A stretch of 18,139 bases of DNA from an uncultured bacterium (GTDB lineage Bacteria; Patescibacteriota; Saccharimonadia; Saccharimonadales; Saccharimonadaceae), in contig CALIMO010000034.1 of the NCBI GenBank assembly GCA_938045655.1, forward strand, positions 1-18,139, given 5' to 3'. Shown in pieces: positions 8,678 through 16,477 of the stretch (positions are counted from its first letter, which is position 1; each line of letters begins with the position of its first letter). Made by a program: the position numbers and the translations under genes. The notes under the pieces are model-generated. The model worked only from the letters and a program-made list of their open reading frames with translations, had not been told where the DNA came from and made no database searches.

Positions 8678-8891
8678 ATGAAAAAGCCCTTACAAACGCA
8701 AAAGAGCCGTTACTTGTCTCTTTGTACTTTACTATAGTCTTTAGCTTATCTTGTTACTTAACCTATTTGACAAGTTGGAATTTTGGAATATTTATATTTG
8801 GTTTTTTGGGCTTTCACTCTTTTTGCTTCCAAAAGTTTTTAAACCAAAAAATGTTGTTCCTGTTCGAGCTAGTGCTTATTCAAGAAGATAG
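8678..8891 (+). pseudogene. Small membrane protein, two frameshifts
   Basis: An ATG at 8678 follows GGAGG (8662-8666) but its frame closes after 19 codons at 8735-8737. Moving by one base at the A5 run (8681-8685) opens a frame reading KALTNAKEPLLVSLYF and then a hydrophobic stretch to GIFIFGF. Moving by one more base at the T6 run (8802-8807) continues as GLSLFLLPKVFKPK and ends SAYSRR at a TAG (8889-8891). With both restored, the product is about 71 aa with two membrane segments and a basic cytoplasmic tail. Both breaks are one-base losses in homopolymers. The promoter, ribosome site and terminator around it are intact, so decay is recent, or the losses are phase-variable slippage or sequencing errors. 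Family not recognised. Confidence 0.65.
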
Positions 8892-8905
8892 CTATTAACT
8901 TAGAG

Positions 8906-8932
8906 AGTCAGAAAAATCTGGCTTTTTCTTTT
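8906..8932 (+). terminator. Intrinsic terminator after the broken gene
   Basis: Stem AGTCAGA (8906-8912) / TCTGGCT (8917-8923) with one G-T pair and an AAAA loop, followed by TTTTTCTTTT. Confidence 0.85.
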
Positions 8933-8944
8933 AGATATTTTTAC

Positions 8945-8973
8945 TTTACAGATTTTAAAAAATATGATAAAAT
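8945..8973 (+). promoter_or_regulatory. fusA promoter with extended -10
   Basis: TTTACA (8945-8950), 17 bp, TAAAAT (8968-8973) with TGA at 8965-8967. Transcription should start near 8980, giving a leader of about 85 nt before the fusA ATG. Confidence 0.7.
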
Positions 8974-8977
8974 TGTT

Positions 8978-9036
8978 AGCGAAGCGCTGTTTTTGTGCTA
9001 GTTTCGAAAAAAACAACAAAACTAGCGTGAAACAGC
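8978..9036 (+). promoter_or_regulatory. Structured fusA leader
   Basis: Two nested stems fill the leader: outer GCTGTTT (8986-8992) / AAACAGC (9030-9036) and inner GCTAGTTT (8997-9004) / AAACTAGC (9019-9026), with an A-rich loop. A small hairpin AGCG (8978-8981) / CGCT (8985-8988) shares bases with the outer stem, so the two would compete. No U-run follows. The ribosome site AAGAGGA (9054-9060) lies outside the structure. Confidence 0.5.
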
Positions 9037-9065
9037 AATAAAATAATAAATTTAAGAGGAATCAA

Positions 9066-11156
9066 ATGAATAAAAATACTCCATTGGAAAATTTCCGAAA
9101 TGTTGGTATTATTGCGCACATTGACGCCGGTAAAACTACAACAACAGAAGGTATTCTTTACCGAACTGGTTTGACACACAAAATCGGTGTTGTTCGTGGT
9201 GAAGGCGATGGTGCAACAACCGACTGGATGGCTCAAGAGAAAGAGCGAGGTATTACAATTACTTCTGCTGCTGTTACTTGTTTCTGGAAAGACCACAAAA
9301 TTAATATTATCGATACACCAGGGCACATCGACTTCACTGCTGAAGTGGAACGTTCACTCCGCGTGCTTGACGGTGCTGTGACTGTTTTTGACGGTAAAAT
9401 GGGTGTGGAAGCTCAGTCTGAAACTGTTTGGCGACAGGCCGACAAATATGGTGTGCCGCGCGTTTGTTTTATTAACAAGATTAACCAAACTGGTGGTGAC
9501 TTCTATAAATCAATTAAATCGATCCATGATCGTTTAAGCAAACAAGCTTTCCCAATTCACTTACCAATTGGTTTCGAACAAGAAATCAACGGCGTTGTTG
9601 ATCTTATTGATATGAAAGCTTACACTTATGACAATTATGCAGATCATGAGCTAAAAGTTGGCGAAATTCCAGCTGACATGCTTGAAAAAGCTAAGAATGC
9701 GCGTTCACTACTTGTTGAAAATGCGGTTGAAGCTGACGATGAATTGATGATGCGATTCTTTGAAGAAGGTGAAGAATCAATTACGATTCCTGAACTTAAA
9801 GCTGCTCTTCGAAAACGAGTTCTTGCTGGTGATTTCTTCTTGGTAACTGGTGGTGATGGTCGTGGTGTAATCGTGGAAAAGGTTCTTGATCTTATCAATG
9901 ATTATCTTCCAAGCCCACTTGATATTGCTTCAATTAAAGGCACTGATGCAAAAACTGGTGAAGCTATTGAACGTAAACCATCTGTAGATGAACCAACTTC
10001 TGCACTTGCGTTTAAGATTGCGACTGACCCATTTGTTGGAAAACTCGTATTCGTGCGTGTTTATAGTGGTAAAATTACTGCTGGATCATACGTTCTTAAT
10101 ACAATGACTGGTAAAAAAGAACGAATCGGACGAATTGTTCGAATGCATGCTGATAAGCGTGAAGAAATTTCAGAAGTTGCCGCTGGTGACATCGCCGCTG
10201 TTGTTGGTTTGAAAGAAGTTACAACTGGTGCAACTCTTTGTGATTTGAATCACGGTGTAATTCTTGAAGGTATTGAGTTCGCTGAACCTCCAGTTTCTAT
10301 CGCAGTTGAGCCAAAAACTAAAGCCGACCAAGAAAAAATGGGAATTGCTCTTCAACGACTTGCTGAAGAAGACCCAACTTTCCGAGTTCATACCGATGAA
10401 GAAACTGGTCAAACGATTATGTCGGGAATGGGTGAACTTCACCTTGATATCTTGATTGACCGAATGAAACGTGAATTTAACGTTGAGGCTAATGTTGGTG
10501 AACCGCAAGTTGCATTCCGTGAAACTATTCGTGGAACTGCTGAAGCTCAAGGTAAGCATGCAAAACAATCTGGTGGTCGTGGTCAATATGGTGATGTTTG
10601 GATTCGCTTTGAACCAAATGAACCGGGAAAAGGCTTTGAATTCTTTGATGAAATTAAAGGTGGTGTTGTGCCGCAAGAATACCGCAAACCAGTTGAACAA
10701 GGTGTGCTTGAAACGCTTGAAGGTGGTGTGATTGCTGGCTACCCAGTAGTTGACGTTAAAGCTACACTTTACGATGGTTCTTACCACGATGTCGACTCGA
10801 GCGAATTGGCCTTTAAATTGGCTGGTGCGCTTTCAACTCGTGAAGGTATTAAGAAAGCAAACCCAGTTCTTCTTGAGCCTGTGATGAAAGTTGAAATTAC
10901 AACCCCTGAAGAATTCATGGGTGATGTGATTGGAGACTTGAACTCACGCCGTGGTCGAATCGACTCAATGGATGATTTGATGGGCGGAACAAAACTTATT
11001 CGAGGTTTCGTGCCTCTTGCAAATATGTTTGGTTACACTTCTGATCTACGCTCAATGAGTAAAGGTCGTGCAGCTTCAACAATGGAGCTTGCACAATACG
11101 AAGAAGTTCCACCTAATGTTGCACAAGAAATTATCGAAAAGCGAAACGCTAAATAA
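9066..11156 (+). CDS. fusA: Elongation factor G
   Basis: Translational GTPase that drives tRNA-mRNA movement after peptide transfer and takes part in ribosome recycling. Length 696 aa is normal. The P-loop AHIDAGKT (17-24), switch I RGITITS, and switch [10 protein letters not shown] with its catalytic His are canonical, and domains II-V follow without gaps, including [19 protein letters not shown] and [14 protein letters not shown]. Two guanine-recognition motifs are not canonical. G4 reads FINKIN, with N140 where nearly all translational GTPases have Asp. G5 reads VTGGDGRGV (260-268), with D264-G265 where Ser-Ala is usual and one residue shorter than E. coli EF-G. AAGAGGA (9054-9060) precedes the ATG by 5 nt. 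The gene is monocistronic, with a promoter at 8945-8973 and a terminator at 11231-11260. It appears functional; a second copy elsewhere cannot be excluded. Confidence 0.96.
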   Translation: MNKNTPLENFRNVGIIAHIDAGKTTTTEGILYRTGLTHKIGVVRGEGDGATTDWMAQEKERGITITSAAVTCFWKDHKINIIDTPGHIDFTAEVERSLRVLDGAVTVFDGKMGVEAQSETVWRQADKYGVPRVCFINKINQTGGDFYKSIKSIHDRLSKQAFPIHLPIGFEQEINGVVDLIDMKAYTYDNYADHELKVGEIPADMLEKAKNARSLLVENAVEADDELMMRFFEEGEESITIPELKAALRKRVLAGDFFLVTGGDGRGVIVEKVLDLINDYLPSPLDIASIKGTDAKTGEAIERKPSVDEPTSALAFKIATDPFVGKLVFVRVYSGKITAGSYVLNTMTGKKERIGRIVRMHADKREEISEVAAGDIAAVVGLKEVTTGATLCDLNHGVILEGIEFAEPPVSIAVEPKTKADQEKMGIALQRLAEEDPTFRVHTDEETGQTIMSGMGELHLDILIDRMKREFNVEANVGEPQVAFRETIRGTAEAQGKHAKQSGGRGQYGDVWIRFEPNEPGKGFEFFDEIKGGVVPQEYRKPVEQGVLETLEGGVIAGYPVVDVKATLYDGSYHDVDSSELAFKLAGALSTREGIKKANPVLLEPVMKVEITTPEEFMGDVIGDLNSRRGRIDSMDDLMGGTKLIRGFVPLANMFGYTSDLRSMSKGRAASTMELAQYEEVPPNVAQEIIEKRNAK

Positions 11157-11230
11157 TAATTTCGAAAACTTAAAAACTACCTCTTTAGCTGACCTGACAC
11201 CCAGCAGTTTAGTTAAATGGGTTAATGTTT
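11157..11230. other. Gap between fusA and the element; likely element end
   Basis: This 70-nt stretch lies between the fusA stop and the recombinase stop. Elements of the TnpX/TndX type usually carry the recombinase at one extremity, so an attachment junction is expected here. GTTTAG occurs twice (in 11200-11235), and a weak GCTG / CAGC dyad lies in the middle. I cannot place the crossover without the empty site or the other end. Confidence 0.35.
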
Positions 11231-12932
11231 AGCGAGCCAAGTTGTTTGGCTCGCTTTTTTCGTTGTTTAGTTTTCCGATGAAATTATAATAAATGTCAAT
11301 CTGAATAATACGATTGCGTTTCGTACCAGTTGGCTTGTGAATCACAATCTTGTCAATCAATTCATTCACTATTTCAACGGTTAATTCTGGTAGCTTTGTA
11401 TATTTGGAAATTCTCGCCATAAACTTGGAGATATTAAGGTTATCTTCTTGTTGTTTGGCGAGTTTTTCGGTTAAGTCAGAAATGGAAGTTTGAAGTTGTT
11501 TCTGTTCTTCTTCGTAGCTCTGACTTAGCTTTACAAAGCGTTCATCTGAAATTTTACCAAGTAGATTATCTTCATAAAGCTTCTGAATGATGGTGTCAAT
11601 CTCTTTAGAGCGGTATTCGTCCTTTTGAAGTTGCAGTTGCTGGCGTTTGCTATCCTTACAGAATTGCGCTTGGCTTTGCTGTTCTATCTTCTTCAAAAAG
11701 GTTTCTTGGTTGAAGTGGGCTTCCTGAATGGTTTGGCGGAGTTTGCTACTCACAATCTCAATCAGGGCGGATTTTTGAATGTAGTGGGGATTTTCGCAAC
11801 CATCAATCGGTTTGCGGTAGCCAGAACACTTGTAGTGGTCGTGGTTAAGTCCGTTTTTCTCTTGTGGGCAGAAATAGTGTTTTCTTCCACAAGTTCCACA
11901 AAAGACCAATCCCGCAAACAAGTTTTCGTGACCAGCCCGATTTTTATACCGTTGATTAGATCGCTTATGATTCCTCATCTTCTGGACAATATCGAAAGTC
12001 TCTTGGTCAATTATTGCTTCATGAGTATTTTTGAAAACCAACCAACCTTCCTTTGGGTTATCCACCTTACGCTTGTCTTTGTATGATTTCGTACGAGTTC
12101 GAAGATTGACCGTATGCCCAAGATATTCTTCACGCCCTAAGATAGCGCTTAGGGTTTCTCGCGTCCAAAAATACGGCAGAGTTTCCACATTTGAAGTTGA
12201 GGAAATAGGTTTCAAACCAATTTCGATTCGGTGGCGGTCTGGTTTAAAAATTTTGTCACTTTCTAACCCTTTCGAAATCTCTGAGAGACTTTTTCCGCTT
12301 TTCGCTTCCTGAAAAATCCGCTTCACAACTTCGCTAGCAACTGGGTCAATAATCCAATTTTTAGGGTTGTTTGGGTCTTTGAGGTAGCCATAAGGTGGGT
12401 TAGTAGTCACTCGCTCACCAGCTTTGGCTTTAGCTTGAACCACCGCCCGAATCTTCTTGCTGGTATCTGCCGCATACATTTCGTCCATTAGACTCTTGAT
12501 TGGTAAGAAAATTGAGTTAGTTTCATTAGGCTTATTTGAATCTACACCATCATTAAGGGCGATAAAGCGGACATCAAAACTTGGGAAAGTAATTTCCGTT
12601 AGTTGACCAACCTTAATATAAGACCGCCCCAAACGGCTCAAATCCTTTACAAGAAAGTTCGAAACTTGCCGATTTTCCACCAATCTAAGTGCTTCCGAAA
12701 TAGCTGGACGGTCAAAATTTGTGCCACTAAAACCATCATCGACAAACAAAATAGGATTAGAGAGATTTTCTCTTGTAACTACATCAAGCAGAATTTTCTT
12801 CTGATTGATAATTGAGTTGCTATCTCCGTCCAGTCCATCATCTTGACTTAGGCGACAATAAACCACCGTAATATCTGAAAGTTTTGAAGTATCTACTTGT
12901 CTATAATCTGAAATTGTCAAAGTTCTGTTCAT
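11229..12932 (-). CDS. Large serine recombinase, TnpX/TndX type
   Basis: Site-specific recombinase of 567 aa expected to excise and integrate the element. The N-terminal resolvase domain (about 20-165) starts VVYCRLSQDDG with nucleophile S29 and holds DLSRLGRSY (97-104) with the catalytic arginines. A recombinase DNA-binding domain covers about 175-320, containing PPYGYLKDP and YLGHTVN. A zinc ribbon follows (C345, C348, then C369 and C379), then a coiled coil (~410-500). The C-terminal segment, EIVNELIDKIVIH to IDIYYNFIG (520-552), matches the DUF4368 tail typical of Tn4451/Tn5397-type recombinases. AAGGAG (12941-12946) lies 8 nt before the ATG; CTCC-TTTT-GGAG (12941-12952) could fold over it. 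The last codons lie in the fusA terminator. The gene follows tnpW by 61 nt and has its own possible promoter. Confidence 0.93.
   Translation of the reverse strand: MNRTLTISDYRQVDTSKLSDITVVYCRLSQDDGLDGDSNSIINQKKILLDVVTRENLSNPILFVDDGFSGTNFDRPAISEALRLVENRQVSNFLVKDLSRLGRSYIKVGQLTEITFPSFDVRFIALNDGVDSNKPNETNSIFLPIKSLMDEMYAADTSKKIRAVVQAKAKAGERVTTNPPYGYLKDPNNPKNWIIDPVASEVVKRIFQEAKSGKSLSEISKGLESDKIFKPDRHRIEIGLKPISSTSNVETLPYFWTRETLSAILGREEYLGHTVNLRTRTKSYKDKRKVDNPKEGWLVFKNTHEAIIDQETFDIVQKMRNHKRSNQRYKNRAGHENLFAGLVFCGTCGRKHYFCPQEKNGLNHDHYKCSGYRKPIDGCENPHYIQKSALIEIVSSKLRQTIQEAHFNQETFLKKIEQQSQAQFCKDSKRQQLQLQKDEYRSKEIDTIIQKLYEDNLLGKISDERFVKLSQSYEEEQKQLQTSISDLTEKLAKQQEDNLNISKFMARISKYTKLPELTVEIVNELIDKIVIHKPTGTKRNRIIQIDIYYNFIGKLNNEKSEPNNLAR
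11231..11260 (+). terminator. fusA terminator embedded in the recombinase 3' end
   Basis: A perfect 10-bp stem AGCGAGCCAA (11231-11240) / TTGGCTCGCT (11246-11255) with a GTTGT loop and TTTTTT (11255-11260): a strong terminator for + strand transcripts from fusA. The same bases encode the last residues (NNLAR) of the convergent recombinase. On the - strand no U-run follows, so it acts mainly for fusA. Confidence 0.88.
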
Positions 12933-12972
12933 GTGTTTTTCTCCTTTTGGAGTTCACACACCTTATGCTTCT

Positions 12973-13003
12973 ATTATACCATTTTTACTACTGTTAAAGT
13001 AGT
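12973..13003 (-). promoter_or_regulatory. Recombinase promoter and dyad, candidate operator
   Basis: On the - strand a consensus TATAAT (12978-12973) is preceded by TGG, an extended -10, but no good -35 is present. Where the -35 should be lies an inverted repeat ACTACT (12987-12992) / AGTAGT (12998-13003) with 5-nt spacing, which also covers the tnpW stop codon. A binding protein here could control recombinase expression separately from the upstream genes. It could instead be a weak RNA hairpin at the end of tnpW. Confidence 0.5.
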
Positions 13004-13161
13004 GATTTATCGCTTAAAATCAACCTTTCTAGGACATTTTCTAGATTGCGATTTCCAGTAAAACGGTGACGGATTAAGTAAGTCGTTCGACCAATTCGAC
13101 AAATTTCATCAGCGGTGCGTGAAGCCTGTTTTGAGTCTCTATCTTGATTCTTCTGGTTCAT
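12994..13161 (-). CDS. tnpW: TnpW-family small element protein
   Basis: A 55-aa protein. The centre, EICRIGRTTYLIRHRF followed by NLENVLERLILSD, fits the TnpW pattern of Tn4451-like elements (RIGxTTY, then an aromatic, then a conserved short helix ending in xRLI). The family usually sits beside tnpX-type recombinase genes, as here, and its role is not established; assistance to or control of recombination is a fair guess. A strong ribosome site (AAGGGAGG, 13177-13170) lies 8 nt before the ATG. The gene starts within the last 23 nt of the replication-relaxation gene, so the two are translated together. No membrane segment; the net charge is basic, consistent with DNA contact. Family assignment rests on motif recognition only. 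Confidence 0.75.
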   Translation of the reverse strand: MNQKNQDRDSKQASRTADEICRIGRTTYLIRHRFTGNRNLENVLERLILSDKSLL

Positions 13162-13942
13162 TCAAAATTCCTCCCTTGATATAATCTGGGTATTCTTCAA
13201 GTGTTATTACAGTGAATAGTTCCCAAAAGTTATATAGTTCTTTTTGAATCGCTTTTGAAATCGCCAGCTTACGCTTGTCATCTGGCACAAGCCACAAAAC
13301 ATAGGGGAAAACTTCCTTTTGGCGCTGTTCAATACCTGAACGGTAGTATTCAATATATTTCTTACAAGTATTTACAATGCGCGCAAGACTTTCTGTGCTT
13401 CGGTCTATTTCTAGAAAATAATGGTCTTCGTAATCGTGATTAACTAATTCTAAATAAGCGTCTGGTTTCAAAGTCATTCCAACACCAGAAAGTTTTTGGT
13501 AGCTGCGCCAAGAGTTCGGCTCAAAGGAAAAAGTTTCAAGCAATAGTTTTTCTGAATCTCGAACGGTCTCCAGTGTCTCAACAAAGATTTCCGTAATTGC
13601 CAAAGTGTGTTCAACGTGGTGCTGGGTTGGCTCGTATTTATTTTTATAACGCAAAACAACTGTCTCATCTTGGTTTTTAAGAAATTTTAGTCCCTGAAAA
13701 GTAATTTGCCAAACATAAGAAGCAGAGCCACGGCGTGCGCCACCAACTCGCCGTTTCAAGTGTGAAACCAATCCAGCTTTCTTCAGACTTTGAAGCGCAA
13801 AATTAGCACGGCGAATGGCGGTTTCAGCTCTCACGCTACTGGCAAAAAATAATCTTGCTAATTGGTTGGTGGTGGCATATCTAGCTTGACTTAAAAAGTA
13901 AAGAATTTGCATGTCGTTATCTGTTTTGTAATTCCATTTCAT
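13139..13942 (-). CDS. Replication-relaxation family protein
   Basis: A 267-aa protein with the architecture of the Replic_Relax family found on Gram-positive plasmids and integrative elements. Residues ~5-95 form a winged-helix DNA-binding domain (QILYFLSQARYATTNQLARL, then LKKAGLVSHLKRR and a basic wing GGARRGSAS). A histidine-rich stretch QHHVEHTLAITE (107-118) follows. The C-terminal half looks like a PD-(D/E)xK nuclease fold: KPDAYLEL (159-166), then FLEIDRSTES (176-185) with D161, E178 and D180 as candidate metal ligands, then a helix ending KKYIEYYRSG. The family is thought to act in plasmid DNA processing, but its chemistry is not well established. A weak ribosome site GGAGAA lies ~10 nt upstream. 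It follows the ATPase gene by 93 nt, a pairing common in such elements. Confidence 0.8.
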   Translation of the reverse strand: MKWNYKTDNDMQILYFLSQARYATTNQLARLFFASSVRAETAIRRANFALQSLKKAGLVSHLKRRVGGARRGSASYVWQITFQGLKFLKNQDETVVLRYKNKYEPTQHHVEHTLAITEIFVETLETVRDSEKLLLETFSFEPNSWRSYQKLSGVGMTLKPDAYLELVNHDYEDHYFLEIDRSTESLARIVNTCKKYIEYYRSGIEQRQKEVFPYVLWLVPDDKRKLAISKAIQKELYNFWELFTVITLEEYPDYIKGGILNEPEESR

Positions 13943-14035
13943 CTGTTTTGTTCTCCATTAAAATTTAAAGGGTGTGCTCCCGTAAAATGTGCATAGTTAC
14001 GGAGTAAGTCGTGTGAGTAAAAATTCTGAAAACCT
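13943..14035 (-). other. Intergenic gap with imperfect dyad
   Basis: A 93-nt gap between the ATPase and replication-relaxation genes. It holds an imperfect inverted repeat: CTCC then CGTAA (near 13977-13985) against TTACGGAG (near 13997-14004), with one unpaired C. No U-run follows. It may be an RNA stem between the two genes; no ORF is visible. Confidence 0.3.
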
Positions 14036-16255
14036 TTATTTATCAGGGGTGGAAGAATTTTCTTCATCAACACGATTCGAAGAGCGATTGGAATACTTTT
14101 TGCGCCCTAAATCTGTTAATTTTTGGTTAGAATTTTCATTTTTCGAAGAAGATTTTTCAAAAATGTAGTTTTCGAATTGGCTTTCAATTTCTGAAATATC
14201 TTGTCCGTATCGGCTCAAACTATTCAAAAATGGTGCCCGACTATCTCTAATTTTTGGTTTAGGTGGATAGGTTTTGCCTATAATCCATCGATAAGTATTA
14301 GGTGAAACTTCTGTTCTGATATATACCCAAAATGGTGGTAAGCTGTAAAAATCTTCTTTATCAACCTCCAAAGTATATTTTGCCATTTCGCGAGCTTCAT
14401 CAAGATTTAAGCCAAAAACAATTTTATTCGCAACATTAGATTCAATTCCAGCTTTTAGCTGAGGTGACATCTGGGCGAGGTGTTGGAAGCCAATATTCCA
14501 GCCAACATTAAATTGGCGAGATTGCGAAAGTGCTTCGTCTAAGTTAGCGTTAGGGATTCCTAAGAAACTCGGTGTTTCATCAATATAGATAAAGACCGAT
14601 TGGCGTTTGCTTGGCTCAACCGAAGACTGGCGCAAAATTAACATCCAGAGAATTGAAGTGATTAGGCTACCAATTAGTTTCGCAGACTCTGAACCAATTA
14701 TCGCTTTATTTAGTGGAATCAATACGATTTTTCGACTTTTGAAGATTTCCACAAGACTGAAATTTGGATTAGTTTGTCCCAACATTGCCCGAAGTTGCGG
14801 TCGAAGCAAAAACTGGCGGAATTTATTCAAAATGGGGTTTAACATCTGATGACGTTGGGCTTCACTAAGCAGTTCAAACCAGTTCCAGAAACTTTCCAGC
14901 CCAATTGGGTCTTTTAACTCTCTTAATAGTTTGTTTCGAAAGGACTGGTTAGTGAGTAAACTCGGTAACATGACTAAAGAAGTGTTTGGAATTCTAGCAA
15001 GTGTTAGAAAACTATGTGATAGAATATCCAGCGAGTAAATTCCAAAATGTTCAGGATAAAGTCCTTTAAATAGCTCCAGTAGATAATCTGCAATAACTTC
15101 TGGCTCGATACCGTGCTTAGTGAGCTCAAAAGGATTGATACCAACAACTCGTTTGGCGGTTGGCGAGATGACTACCATATCTTCATCGTGTTCAGTTGAC
15201 GTGCGCTCTAATAGTTCATGAGTAAGTTGACCTTTGGCGTCCACCACAACTACGCTATGATGTTTAGATTGTATATCTGATAAAATCAAATGACTCATAG
15301 TGGTAGTTTTGCCGCAACCAGTTGAGCCAATAAAGACAGTATGCTTCTTGCCAGCTTGTGTTGAAATTTGAATTGGTCTTGATTGACTTTCAACCGTTTG
15401 TGCCAAACTTCGCTGAGTTTTCCGATTGACATTGTATCCCAAAGGCGGCGCTACTAATTTAGGGTGAACATTTGGCACACCTGCAATATTTTCTTCACCA
15501 ATTGGTAGAAGCAGAAAACAAGCGAGGTCTGAAACTCCCAAACTATAGGGATAAGCCCAAGAAGGTTGTGCTTGATTAAGTTTTTGGATAGCTAGTGGTT
15601 TTAATTCAATGGTTGCATTTGACTCCATCATGCGAAAACTACTAAGCAGGCTGGTAAGAAATTCCTTTGTTCGCAAAATACTGCGAGATTGGACACCAAG
15701 ACGAATTTCACACTTAAAAGTAGATTGATTTAATTTTTGTTTCATCAGCTTTTTGGAATTTTCGGAAAGCTCAGGAATATTATTCGTAATCACTTGATAC
15801 CATTTAGCAGATAAGTTAGGTAGGTCTTTTGGCTGTGGGCGAGGTGGTGAGCCTGCACCAATGACCAACTGAACAACCACTGTCTCATCTGGCTGAAGTA
15901 TTTTCGCCAGAGACAAACTGGAACGAATCATATTCTCCACTGAATCCGTTTTAAGAGCATAATGGGACTGTTTGATTTTTACTAGACGAGCGCTAGTCAT
16001 CACTTCACATTTAGGAGCTCTTGAAAACTGAATAGATCGGTGTGATTGAATTAGTTGGCTGATATGTCGCTTGTCTTGTTCTTCTGTTCCTAATAGATAG
16101 CGCACGCGATTTTTAGATAATCGAATTTCAAAAATAACCGCTTTGCGCCGACTTAGCCCTACCAGTTGACCTAACATAGATTTCACATCATCTATTTTAA
16201 ACGGGCGCATCCAGTTGAATTCACTCCAAGATAGTGCTTCGAATTTTCTTTTCAT
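14036..16255 (-). CDS. VirD4/TraG/HerA-like DNA-transfer ATPase
   Basis: A 739-aa P-loop ATPase of the type IV coupling protein/HerA group, expected to pump DNA during transfer. From this ATG, Walker A GSTGCGKTTT is at about 310-319, VVDAKGQ at ~338-344, Walker B VFIYIDE with D559-E560, and the sensor region GFQHLAQMSPQL near 589-600 precedes the closing VANKIVFGL. The first ~290 residues are soluble and diverged, of the kind that precedes such ATPases in elements lacking a full conjugation system. No membrane segment is present, unlike classic VirD4; the 55-aa two-TM protein just upstream may anchor it. The start is ATG at 16255 because GGAGG (16265-16261) lies 5 nt before it; the upstream TTG at 16267 overlaps that site. 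The tail (~690-739) is polar and low-complexity. Confidence 0.88.
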   Translation of the reverse strand: MKRKFEALSWSEFNWMRPFKIDDVKSMLGQLVGLSRRKAVIFEIRLSKNRVRYLLGTEEQDKRHISQLIQSHRSIQFSRAPKCEVMTSARLVKIKQSHYALKTDSVENMIRSSLSLAKILQPDETVVVQLVIGAGSPPRPQPKDLPNLSAKWYQVITNNIPELSENSKKLMKQKLNQSTFKCEIRLGVQSRSILRTKEFLTSLLSSFRMMESNATIELKPLAIQKLNQAQPSWAYPYSLGVSDLACFLLLPIGEENIAGVPNVHPKLVAPPLGYNVNRKTQRSLAQTVESQSRPIQISTQAGKKHTVFIGSTGCGKTTTMSHLILSDIQSKHHSVVVVDAKGQLTHELLERTSTEHDEDMVVISPTAKRVVGINPFELTKHGIEPEVIADYLLELFKGLYPEHFGIYSLDILSHSFLTLARIPNTSLVMLPSLLTNQSFRNKLLRELKDPIGLESFWNWFELLSEAQRHQMLNPILNKFRQFLLRPQLRAMLGQTNPNFSLVEIFKSRKIVLIPLNKAIIGSESAKLIGSLITSILWMLILRQSSVEPSKRQSVFIYIDETPSFLGIPNANLDEALSQSRQFNVGWNIGFQHLAQMSPQLKAGIESNVANKIVFGLNLDEAREMAKYTLEVDKEDFYSLPPFWVYIRTEVSPNTYRWIIGKTYPPKPKIRDSRAPFLNSLSRYGQDISEIESQFENYIFEKSSSKNENSNQKLTDLGRKKYSNRSSNRVDEENSSTPDK

Positions 16256-16257
16256 CT

Positions 16258-16425
16258 CTACCTCCAATCTTTAGATTTAATAATCCGAAAGGCAAGCCAG
16301 CCAATGAAAATAACTGCAGTCGTCAAAATCAAGAACCACCAAACTTCTAGAATTAGTTTCACCGCCCAGTTAATAAGCCAAGCACAAGCAACAAATCCAA
16401 GAATATAAGACATTAGTTTTTTCAT
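16258..16425 (-). CDS. 55-aa two-TM protein, likely ATPase partner
   Basis: Small protein MKKLMSYILGFVACAWLINW and onward, with two hydrophobic helices at about 5-22 and 28-47, ending in a basic tail (FRIIKSKDWR). An N-in, C-in hairpin follows from the lysines at both ends. GAAAGGAG is placed 7 nt before the ATG. Its TAG is 2 nt before the ATPase ATG, and the ATPase ribosome site lies inside its last codons, so the two are tightly coupled. Coupling proteins usually carry such a TM hairpin at their own N-terminus; a split version made as a separate subunit is my inference from position and topology. No sequence family recognised. Confidence 0.75.
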   Translation of the reverse strand: MKKLMSYILGFVACAWLINWAVKLILEVWWFLILTTAVIFIGWLAFRIIKSKDWR

Positions 16426-16448
16426 AGCTGGTCTCCTTTCTGACTTTA

Positions 16449-16477
16449 TTTATACAAGAAAATTGGTGAAAAGTTAA
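16449..16477 (-). promoter_or_regulatory. Candidate promoter of the ATPase operon
   Basis: On the - strand TTAACT (16477-16472), 17 bp, TATAAA (16454-16449); start near 16443, about 18 nt before the ATG of the 55-aa gene. It would start transcription of the two-TM protein, ATPase, replication-relaxation and tnpW genes. The boxes match consensus only partly. The stretch 16478-16582 behind it holds nothing else I can support. Confidence 0.5.

Noticed and set aside
8678..8737. 19-residue leader peptide as an attenuator
   Set aside because: No codon run of a regulatory amino acid and no terminator hairpin just after it; the downstream frames read as a continuous membrane protein, so frameshift decay explains it better.
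10170..10787. 205-aa ORF on the - strand within fusA, and similar antisense ORFs in rpoB, rpoC and the recombinase
   Set aside because: They are shadows of strongly conserved genes on the other strand, without ribosome sites or protein-like composition.
16256..16267. TTG start for the ATPase at 16267
   Set aside because: It overlaps the GGAGG that serves the ATG at 16255, and it has no ribosome site of its own.
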